A DNA stretch of 64,000 nt, taken from assembly GCF_021412625.1 (NCBI RefSeq), contig NZ_JAKCFI010000009.1, positions 1-64,000 of the forward strand, in the 5' to 3' direction. Numbering within the stretch: position 1 is the first letter of the stretch; every line of letters starts with the position of its first letter. The DNA is from Myxococcus stipitatus (GTDB lineage: Bacteria > Myxococcota > Myxococcia > Myxococcales > Myxococcaceae). The notes under the pieces are model-generated. The model saw nothing but the letters and a program-made list of their open reading frames with translations, searched no databases and was not told the origin of the DNA. Shown here one piece after another: positions 47,259-54,571 of this stretch. Position numbers and translations under genes: made by a program.

Positions 47259-49373
47259 CTACAGCGGCGAGTCGAGGAAGCTGGGGCGCAGGTCCGTCAC
47301 CTGTCCGCCGGCGAGCGAGAAGCGGCTGCCGATGGGAGGCCGGTCGCCGTTGAGGACGTAGCCGAAGTCGAGGCGGAACGGCACGACGTTGAACTGGGGG
47401 AACAGCACGCGCAGGCCCACGCCCACGGACGTCACCATGTCCGGCTGGTCGTCGAACGCGCTGCCCGAGTCGACGAACAGCACACCGCCCACGTGCACCG
47501 TCTTGATGACGACGGGCGCGGTCCGGTACTCCAGGTTGACCAGCAGCATCCGCTTGCCGGAGTACTCGTCCGCGGGCGCGCCGCGCAGGCCGTTGCCGCC
47601 GCCCAGCAAGGTGATGCGGTCGAACAGGTCATCGATGTTCACGTCGAGCACGCCGCGCGCGACGAAGCGCCCGCCGAGCACCTTGGGTGACACCTGCGCC
47701 AGTTCCGCCGCCCAGTGGCGGTTGTTCCACGTCGCGCCCCTGCCCAGCTGGCGACGGATGGCGCCCGCCGCGGACACGGTGGTGAGCGCCTCGCCCAGGC
47801 GCAGGCGGTAGCGGGCCGCGAGCCCCAGCTCCGCGAAGTGGGCGTTCTCGTCGAACACGGGCGGGGCGTAGCGCAGCGTCGCGGAGAGCCAGTGTCCCAT
47901 CTGGTAGTCCTCCGAGAGCGCGTACGAGTCCACGTCGCGGAGCACCTCGTAGCGGGCCTCGAACGCGCGCAGGAAGACGGACGCGTAGCCCGCGTCCTCC
48001 GCGCGCGGCAGGTAGTTGCGGCGGAACCAGGCGAGCTGGTCCTCGGTGAGCATCGACGAGGAGGGCGGCGTGTACGAATACCGGTAGGCGCCCAGCGAGC
48101 TGCCCACGTTCCACTTGTAGCGCAGGCCGAACGAGCGCGTGTACGCGGCCGAACCCGCGACCTCCTCGGTCCGGTAGACATACGGCACCGGCTCGCCGTC
48201 GGGGAACGGCAGCTGCCAGATGTCCGCCCCGCGGTAGACGCGGTTGGTCTCCACGTTCCACGCGACGGAGGTGCTCATGCTCCACGGCGTCGACAGGGAG
48301 TACAGCGGGCGGCTGACGGAGAGGCTTCCTCGCGAGCCCTCGGCCTTGCCGCTCTCGCGGCCGATGATGAGCGCGGCGGACTCGCTCAACGACCAGCGGC
48401 TGCCCAGCACGCGCGGGTCCGTGTAGCTCTGCCCCAGGCTGAGCGTGTCCAGCCGCAGGATGAAGTCCACCGCGAGCTTCTTTCCCCGGCCCAGGAAGTT
48501 CTGCTCCGTGCCCTGCAGGCGCAGGTACTGGAGCAGCGAGCCCACCGCGGAGAAGTCGCTGTTGAGCCGCAGCGACCACAGGTCCTTGGTGACGACCAGC
48601 AGCGCCACCGTCCCGGGCTCCGTGCCCTTCAACGGGACCAGCCGCACCACGGAGAACAGCCGCAGCCCGCGCAGGTTGCGCGCCGTCTCCTCCGCCAGCT
48701 GCTTCGAATAGGGCTTGCCCTGCGCGAGCAGCACCTCGCGACGGACGACCTCCTCGCGGGTACGCGCGTGGAAGAGGTTGAGGAAGTCCGGATACGGGTC
48801 GCTCTCGGTGACGACGTCCTCGGTATCCACGAGGACCTCCACCAGGGGCTTTCCCTCGGGCGACGGCTCGACCTCGCGGCCGTGACGGGCGAGCGCCTCC
48901 ACCACGAGCGCTTCTTCGTAGTTCTCCTGGGACAGGCCCGGGGTCCGCCCCGACGCGGCGACGTCGCCTCCGGGCGCCTCGGCAGGAGCCCCGGACCGGG
49001 AGGGCTCCGGAGAAGCGCCCTCCTGCGTTCCTCCCAGGGGCGAGGTCGGCGGCGCGTCATCGCGCGATGCGTCTTCGTCCTCGCGCACCGGGGCATCCGG
49101 AGGCACCTGTCCCGAGGGAGACGACTCCCTCGCGACCTCGACCTCGCCCCCCGCGGCCGGAGACGTGGGGGTCGAGGTCGGAGCCCGCGCCGCGGCGTCA
49201 TCCTGGAGGGCCCGCGCCAACCCGACGAGCCGACGAGCCGACGCACCGGCCGCGTCTTCGGACGCGCTGGGAAGGACGATGGCCGATGGCGCGACGGGCG
49301 CGGGCGCCGTCCCAGGCTGTGCCACGGTGAGCGGAACGACGATGAGGACGAGCAGCGGGAGCGCCACGTCCAC
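47259..49373 (-). CDS. Omp85-superfamily outer-membrane protein with one POTRA domain
   Basis: A 704-aa protein with a signal peptide (VALPLLVLIVVPLTVAQ). Residues 30-150 are low-complexity Ala/Ser/Pro/Glu. A single POTRA domain follows (about 180-265; LVEVLVDTEDVVTES, REEVVRREVLLAQGKPYS). The remainder is a beta-barrel with the family loop-6 type motif GNGLRGAPADEYSG. BamA has five POTRAs and TamA three, so this belongs to the small Omp85 types. The C-terminus ends FLDSPL rather than an aromatic residue. GTG at 49373 or 49367: the latter has AGGA at seven bases. It likely inserts or exports a surface protein or lipid. Confidence 0.87.
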   Translation of the reverse strand: MDVALPLLVLIVVPLTVAQPGTAPAPVAPSAIVLPSASEDAAGASARRLVGLARALQDDAAARAPTSTPTSPAAGGEVEVARESSPSGQVPPDAPVREDEDASRDDAPPTSPLGGTQEGASPEPSRSGAPAEAPGGDVAASGRTPGLSQENYEEALVVEALARHGREVEPSPEGKPLVEVLVDTEDVVTESDPYPDFLNLFHARTREEVVRREVLLAQGKPYSKQLAEETARNLRGLRLFSVVRLVPLKGTEPGTVALLVVTKDLWSLRLNSDFSAVGSLLQYLRLQGTEQNFLGRGKKLAVDFILRLDTLSLGQSYTDPRVLGSRWSLSESAALIIGRESGKAEGSRGSLSVSRPLYSLSTPWSMSTSVAWNVETNRVYRGADIWQLPFPDGEPVPYVYRTEEVAGSAAYTRSFGLRYKWNVGSSLGAYRYSYTPPSSSMLTEDQLAWFRRNYLPRAEDAGYASVFLRAFEARYEVLRDVDSYALSEDYQMGHWLSATLRYAPPVFDENAHFAELGLAARYRLRLGEALTTVSAAGAIRRQLGRGATWNNRHWAAELAQVSPKVLGGRFVARGVLDVNIDDLFDRITLLGGGNGLRGAPADEYSGKRMLLVNLEYRTAPVVIKTVHVGGVLFVDSGSAFDDQPDMVTSVGVGLRVLFPQFNVVPFRLDFGYVLNGDRPPIGSRFSLAGGQVTDLRPSFLDSPL

Positions 49374-49451
49374 ATCCTGGCATGCGCGGCCTTCCTGGCG
49401 AGCATCTTCATCACCGGAAGCCTGGATTGGTGCCGAGACGGCCCGCCGCCC

Positions 49452-50684
49452 CTACCCCAGCGCCGAGCGCGCCCGCGCGTCCGCCCGCGTCGCGGACAGC
49501 CGCGTCAGCCCCCAGAACACGAGCGCCACGAGCGCGATGCCCGCGCCCTGCGCGCACACGCCGGCCCAGCCCGCGTGCGCGTAGACCCACGTCGAGCCGA
49601 GGGAGCCCGCGCCGCTGCCGATGGAATAGAAGACCATGTAGCCCGCGACGAGCCGGCTGCGCGCCTCGGGCCGCACCGCGTAGAGCTCGCTCTGGCTGGT
49701 GACGTGCACCGCTTGGAGGGCGAGGTCCAGCGCGACGATGCCGAGCCCCAGCGCCCACAGCGACGTCTCCGTCAACAACACCGCCCCCCACGACACCACC
49801 AGGATGACCAGCGCGACCGTCGTGGTCCGGTTCCCGTGCCCGTGGTCCGCGAACCGCCCCGCGCGCGACGCGCCCAGCGCCCCCGCCAGCCCCGCCAGGC
49901 CGAACAGGCCAATCTGCGTGTGCGACAGCGAGAACGGCGGCGCGCCCAACAGCAGCGAGAGCGGCGTCCACAGCGTGGCGAACGAGGCGAACGTCAACAT
50001 CGCGAGCACCGCGCGCACGCGCAGGACCGGCTCCTCCACGAACAGGGTGAACACCGAGCGCAGCAGCGCGGGATAGCTCAGCCGCGTGCGCAACCGCTCC
50101 CGGGGAAGCACCCGCCCCAACAGCAACGCCACCACCAGCGTCACCGCCGCGGAGACCGCGTAGACGGAGCGCCAGCCCGCCAGGTCCGCCAACACCCCCG
50201 CCACCGTGCGCGCCAGGAGGATGCCAATCACCACGCCGCTCGTCACCAGGCCCACGACGCGGCCCCGCTCGGCCGGCGCGGCGAGCGTCGCGGAGAACGC
50301 CACCAGCACCTGCGTCACCACCGCCAAGAACCCCACCACCGCCATGCCCGTGAGCAACACCGCGCCCGTGGGCGCCAACCCCACCACCGCCAGCGCCACC
50401 ACCGACAACAGCATCTGCCCCGTGACCAGCCGGCGGCGCTCCACCAGGTCCCCCAGCGGCACCAGCAACAACAACCCCAGCCCGTACCCCACCTGCGTCA
50501 CCGTCACCACCACGCCCACCGTGGCCGGACGCAACCCCAGCTCCAGCGCCATCGCGTCCAGCAGCGGCTGCGCGTAGTAGACGTTCGCCACCGCCAGCCC
50601 GCACGCCACCGCGAACAGCCCCGCCACGGCTCGCGACAACGGCTGCGCGCCCACCCCCCCGCCCCGCTCGGATGCTCCATGCAC
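49452..50684 (-). CDS. MFS transporter, drug-efflux type
   Basis: A 410-aa protein with 12 predicted helices. The loop 2-3 motif reads LGDLVERRRLVTG (variant of G-x3-D-x-x-G-R-R). Helix segments such as VVGLVTSGVVIGILLARTVAGVLADLAGW are typical of the CynX/YgaY-type DHA1 group. Start GTG at 50682-50684, inside the region shared with the divergent HxlR regulator. The gene probably exports a toxic compound sensed by that regulator; the ligand is unknown. The sequence reads as a complete 12-helix protein. Confidence 0.9.
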   Translation of the reverse strand: MHGASERGGGVGAQPLSRAVAGLFAVACGLAVANVYYAQPLLDAMALELGLRPATVGVVVTVTQVGYGLGLLLLVPLGDLVERRRLVTGQMLLSVVALAVVGLAPTGAVLLTGMAVVGFLAVVTQVLVAFSATLAAPAERGRVVGLVTSGVVIGILLARTVAGVLADLAGWRSVYAVSAAVTLVVALLLGRVLPRERLRTRLSYPALLRSVFTLFVEEPVLRVRAVLAMLTFASFATLWTPLSLLLGAPPFSLSHTQIGLFGLAGLAGALGASRAGRFADHGHGNRTTTVALVILVVSWGAVLLTETSLWALGLGIVALDLALQAVHVTSQSELYAVRPEARSRLVAGYMVFYSIGSGAGSLGSTWVYAHAGWAGVCAQGAGIALVALVFWGLTRLSATRADARARSALG

Positions 50685-50700
50685 CGCCCGCCCGGAAATT

Positions 50701-50717
50701 GGTTTCAAAATGAAACC
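50701..50717. promoter_or_regulatory. Probable HxlR operator: GGTTTCA-AAA-TGAAACC
   Basis: A perfect 7-bp inverted repeat with a three-base centre, AT-rich in an otherwise GC-rich region. It lies 17 nt from the MFS start and about 60 nt from the hxlR-type start, exactly where a shared repressor site is expected. Confidence 0.75.
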
Positions 50718-50778
50718 ACACAGGGTTAACGAAGGCGGGCTAGAGTCGCAACCCGGCCACGGGCCACGAGAGCGGGAC

Positions 50779-51249
50779 ATGGCGAAGCGCGCGAGTCACG
50801 GCAAGGCGGAGTGCCCCGTCGCGAGGACGGTGGACGTCATCGGGGACGAGTGGTCGCTGCTCATCCTCCGCGACGCCTTCGACGGCCTGCGCCGCTTCAA
50901 CGAGTTCCAGCGGAACCTGGGCCTGGCGAAGAACATCCTCGCCACCCGGCTGCGCCACCTCGTCGCCCATGGCATCCTCGAGCTGGTCCCCGCGTCCGAC
51001 GGCAGCGTGTTCCACGAATACGCGCTGACCCAGAAGGGCCGCGACCTGTTCCACGTGCTCGTCGGCCTGAGACAGTGGGGGGAGCACCACTGCTTCCAGG
51101 CGGACGAGCCCCGCTCCGTCCTGGTGGACACGCGCAAGGGCCAGCCGGTGAAGGAGCTGGAGCTCCACGCGCAGGACGGCCGCAGGCTCGAGCCCACCGA
51201 CGCGGTCGTGAAGAAGGTCTCCGAGCAGAAGCCCCGCGCGAAGCGCTGA
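50779..51249 (+). CDS. HxlR-family winged-helix transcriptional regulator
   Basis: A 156-aa protein. The family block is CPVARTVDVIGDEWSLLILRDAFDG, followed by FNEFQRNLGLAKNILATRLRHL as recognition helices and ending with a polar tail. The N-terminal Cys (AECPVAR) is the conserved residue that in HypR/YodB-type members senses electrophiles or oxidants. It probably represses the divergent MFS gene and itself via the palindrome at 50701-50717. The neighbouring osmC gene supports a stress-linked role. Confidence 0.92.
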   Translation: MAKRASHGKAECPVARTVDVIGDEWSLLILRDAFDGLRRFNEFQRNLGLAKNILATRLRHLVAHGILELVPASDGSVFHEYALTQKGRDLFHVLVGLRQWGEHHCFQADEPRSVLVDTRKGQPVKELELHAQDGRRLEPTDAVVKKVSEQKPRAKR

Positions 51250-51265
51250 GCCCCACGCGCGCGCC

Positions 51266-51712
51266 TCAGCCCGCGAGCACCTCGATGGTGGGCACCATCT
51301 CCACCTCGGCCTTGAGGCTCTGGCCGATGAAGCAATACTTGTGCGCCTTGAAGAACATCTCGCGCACCTTCTCCACGTCCGTGCCCGGGGCGACGCGGAT
51401 GCGCGGCGACAGGCGGATGCGGCCCACGCGCTTCACCTTCTCCACCGTGTCGAGGAACACCGTCACTTCGTCCTCGTACGAGCGCACGTCCAGCCGCAGC
51501 TTGCGCGCCAACGCCAGGAACGTGAGCAGGTGGCAGTTGGCCAGCGAGGCGCCGAGCAGGTCCTCGGGGTTCCAGCGCGAATCATCCCCGCCATAACCCG
51601 ACGCCGCGCTCACCAGCAGGTCCGGCTTGCGGCCCGTGCTGGCCACGGCGTTCCGGTCATACTCGCTCGCCGTCGAGCCCTCCCAACGCAGTCGCAGCGG
51701 AAACCCTTCCAC
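51266..51712 (-). CDS. OsmC-family thiol peroxidase
   Basis: A 148-aa protein. The two active-site cysteines are in LANCHLLTFLALARK and AHKYCFIGQSLKAEV, the Ohr/OsmC pattern. It reduces organic or fatty-acid hydroperoxides in the cytoplasm as a homodimer. GTG at 51710-51712 follows GGGAGG by seven bases; the long open frame upstream is not used. It converges on the HxlR gene with 16 nt between them, and the pair of stops lies in a small hairpin (GCTGAG/CTCAGC). Confidence 0.9.
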   Translation of the reverse strand: MEGFPLRLRWEGSTASEYDRNAVASTGRKPDLLVSAASGYGGDDSRWNPEDLLGASLANCHLLTFLALARKLRLDVRSYEDEVTVFLDTVEKVKRVGRIRLSPRIRVAPGTDVEKVREMFFKAHKYCFIGQSLKAEVEMVPTIEVLAG

Positions 51713-51807
51713 GTCGTACCTCCCTGAATGGCCGTCCTGTAGCGCGCCGGGGCACCCGCCGCCACTCCTCCTCCGGGGGAGCCGCGCCCCCGCTCCGCGT
51801 GCGTGCC

Positions 51808-52671
51808 TCAGGCCCCGCGCAGGTCCGCCCCTCGCGGCACCGGCAGCTTCTCCCCCCGGGCGATGGCGGCCACGATGCGCGCCAGCCGGTCCACTCCGTC
51901 CGACAACGCCGCGGGGCCCGGCTGGAGGATGTAGCTGCTCTTCACCTCGTAGAGCTGATCCTCCACCACCGCCCGCACGCCCGCCCAGCCCGGACGCGAC
52001 GCGATCTTGTCCCGCTTCGCCTTGCGTCCGCACCAGCTCGCGATGACGCCCTCCGGGTCGCGCCGCGCCACCTCCTCGGGTTCGAAGATGCGCCCCTTCG
52101 CCCCGTGCGACGCGCGCGACTCGCGGCAGACGTCCTCGCCGCCCACCAGCTCCACCAGCTCCGAACACCAGCGGATGCCGGAGATGAGCGGCTCGTGCCA
52201 CTCCTCGAAGAAGATGCGCGGCCTGCGCGGCAGCCCCTGCGCCGCGTCCGCGTGGCGCTCCAGGTTCGCCGTCAGCTCCGCCGCCAGCGCGTCCGCCGCC
52301 TCCGCGCGCCCCACCAGCGCCCCCGTCACCCGGACCGCCTGCAATATCTCCGCGACCGAGCGCTGGTTGAACAGGAACACCGGCACCCCGCGCTTGCACA
52401 GCTCGCGGCCCAGGTCCGCCTGCAGGTCGGAGAAGCCCAGGACCAGATCCGGCTTCAGCTCCAGGATGCGCTCGAAGTTGGCGTCCAGGAACGACGACAC
52501 CCGCGGCTTCTTGCGCGCCTCCGGAGGCCGCACCGTGAAGCCCGACACGCCCACCACCAGCTCCTCCGCCCCGATGCGGTAGAGCACCTCCGTTGTCTCC
52601 TCCGTCATGCACACCACCCGCCGCGGATGGGGCGGCGCGGACGACAGGAGCTCGCTCAAACGGCCATTCAT
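51808..52671 (-). CDS. BtuF-like substrate-binding protein without a signal peptide
   Basis: A 287-aa protein of the periplasmic-binding-protein type used for cobalamin and siderophores. Blocks: VVCMTEETTEVLYRIGAEELVVGVS, LELKPDLVLGFSDLQADL, FFEEWHEPLISG, and ending VDRLARIVAAIARG. It starts MNGRLSELLSS, with no signal peptide or lipobox, and no adjacent permease or ATPase. So it may act in the cytoplasm or be delivered by another route. Many bacteria have such stand-alone cobalamin-binding homologues. ATG at 52669-52671. Confidence 0.82.
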   Translation of the reverse strand: MNGRLSELLSSAPPHPRRVVCMTEETTEVLYRIGAEELVVGVSGFTVRPPEARKKPRVSSFLDANFERILELKPDLVLGFSDLQADLGRELCKRGVPVFLFNQRSVAEILQAVRVTGALVGRAEAADALAAELTANLERHADAAQGLPRRPRIFFEEWHEPLISGIRWCSELVELVGGEDVCRESRASHGAKGRIFEPEEVARRDPEGVIASWCGRKAKRDKIASRPGWAGVRAVVEDQLYEVKSSYILQPGPAALSDGVDRLARIVAAIARGEKLPVPRGADLRGA

Positions 52672-52966
52672 GTCCGCCACCCTACCCCGCCCCGCCCGCC
52701 CCCACGCTCGCCGAGCATCAGACCTGTCACACCGCCCTCCCACACTCCCAGTCCCTGCCCGCCCACGCTGTCCATCCCAATCGCCAGACACCCCTCGTCA
52801 CACGGATGTCCATTGCTCGACTTTGCGTCGCGCGAGCCTGTTTCTCGGCCTTTGATGCACTGCGCCAACCCAGCAGGTTGCTTGGGGAGTGGACGTTTGC
52901 GGTGTTAGCATTCCGTCGCATGTTCGACCGGAGCGTCGAGTGCCTTCCCGGTCGGTGGGGGCAGCC

Positions 52967-54571
52967 ATGATTGAAAGCAACGCCCCGACGAATGGCGCCC
53001 CACCACCCGACATGGTGGACCCGCTGCTGGGTCGGGTCCTCAACGAGCGATTCCGCATCCTGGAGACCCTGGGTGCCGGAGGCATGGGTCGTGTGTACAA
53101 GGCCGTCCAGGCGCCGCTGGACCGGCTGGTCGCGCTGAAGGTCCTCAATCCGCACTACAACGACGAAGGCAAGGACCCGGGCTTCCAGAAGCGCTTCTTC
53201 CTGGAGGCGAGCGTCACCGCGAAGCTGCGCCATCCCAACACCGTCACCGTCATCGACTACGGCAAGACGGACGACGGCATCTACTACATCGCGATGGAGT
53301 ACCTGGACGGGCTGACGCTCAGCCAGCTGCTCACGCAGGTGGGCCCGTTGCCGTGGGCGCGCGCGCTCAACATCACGCAGCAGGTGGCGCGCTCGCTGCG
53401 CGAGGCGCACAAGGTCGGCCTCATCCACCGCGACCTCAAGCCCGCCAACGTCATGGTCCTCAACCAGGAGACGGACCACGACATCGTCAAGGTGCTCGAC
53501 TTCGGCCTGGTGAAGTCCTTCATCGGCGACGCGGACGTGCCGCAGGACACGTCGCTCACCCAGGCGGGCATCATCCTCGGCTCGCCGCAGTACATGGCGC
53601 CGGAGCAGGCGCGCAACGTCGCCGACCCGCGCAGCGACGTGTACAGCATGGGCGTGGTGCTCTATCAGATGCTGATGGGCCGGCCGCCCTTCCTGGCGCA
53701 GCAGAGCATCGACGTCATCGTCAAGCACATCAACGAACCGCCGCCCTCCTTCGGCTCCGTCTGGCCCGGCCACGGTGTGCCCGCGGAGGTCGAGGCGCTG
53801 GTGATGAAGTGCCTGGCCAAGGTCCCCGCGGACCGCTACCAGTCCATGGACGAGGTGCTGGACGGCATGCGCCGCGTGGCCCACGCGGTGGGCGTCAGCG
53901 GCGTCTTCAGCGGCCCGCGCCTGACGGGCGTCGGCAGCGGCCCGCGCAGCGGCCCCATCCAGGCGAGCGCGGTGGGCTCCGGCCCCAGCACCATGGCGCT
54001 GGACATCTCCGTGGAGGAGGCGCCGCCGCGCTCGAGGCGCGGCCTGATGATCGGCCTCTTCGCCGGCGCGCTGCTGGTGGGAGGCGGGGTCATCGCCTTC
54101 ATGCAGCGCGCCTCGTCGTCCATGCCCAGCCCGCTGCCCGCCCACGCGGTCGTCCAGCAGCCCGGCGCCACGCCCCAGGCCCCCGCCCCGCCCCAGCCGG
54201 CGGCGCAGAAGGCGGCGCCCGCGACGGACACGCCCTCCGCCGAGGACGAGGACCTGGCGCTGGCGCCCCTGGTGCGCCCCGCCGGGTCCATGGTGCAATT
54301 CACCATCGACAGCGAGCCCTCTGGCGCCCGGGTGAAGTACCGCGGCGAGGACCTGGGCACCACGCCCGCCAGCCTCGAGGTGGCCACCGGGGAGGACGGT
54401 CGCGCGCGCGCCGAGGTGACCGTCAGCCTGGACGGCTACGTTTCGCAGACCACCACCGCCGTGGGGACGGGCGCGTCGAAGCACGTCCTCATCCGGCTCA
54501 AGAAGAAGCCGAGCCCCCGCCCGAACCGGGCGCCCGACTCGAGCGACAAATTCAAGGACAACCCCTACTAG
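52967..54571 (+). CDS. Ser/Thr protein kinase with transmembrane segment and PEGA domain
   Basis: A 534-aa protein. The kinase domain (about 28-300) has Gly loop GAGGMGRVY, Lys in VALKVLN, catalytic HRDLKPANVMV, DFGLVK and MAPEQAR; all key residues are present. A Gly/Ser linker leads to one membrane helix (GLMIGLFAGALLVGGGVIAF, about 364). A Pro/Ala stretch and an extracytoplasmic PEGA domain follow (FTIDSEPSGARVKYRGEDLG). ATG at 52967. The stop overlaps the TonB receptor start by one base (TAGTG), so translation is coupled. The PEGA part may sense the wall or the receptor. Confidence 0.95.
   Translation: MIESNAPTNGAPPPDMVDPLLGRVLNERFRILETLGAGGMGRVYKAVQAPLDRLVALKVLNPHYNDEGKDPGFQKRFFLEASVTAKLRHPNTVTVIDYGKTDDGIYYIAMEYLDGLTLSQLLTQVGPLPWARALNITQQVARSLREAHKVGLIHRDLKPANVMVLNQETDHDIVKVLDFGLVKSFIGDADVPQDTSLTQAGIILGSPQYMAPEQARNVADPRSDVYSMGVVLYQMLMGRPPFLAQQSIDVIVKHINEPPPSFGSVWPGHGVPAEVEALVMKCLAKVPADRYQSMDEVLDGMRRVAHAVGVSGVFSGPRLTGVGSGPRSGPIQASAVGSGPSTMALDISVEEAPPRSRRGLMIGLFAGALLVGGGVIAFMQRASSSMPSPLPAHAVVQQPGATPQAPAPPQPAAQKAAPATDTPSAEDEDLALAPLVRPAGSMVQFTIDSEPSGARVKYRGEDLGTTPASLEVATGEDGRARAEVTVSLDGYVSQTTTAVGTGASKHVLIRLKKKPSPRPNRAPDSSDKFKDNPY

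Noticed and set aside
52672..52966. Possible small RNA or promoter with weak inverted repeats before the kinase gene
   Set aside because: Arms are 5-7 bp with long loops, within chance for this base composition.
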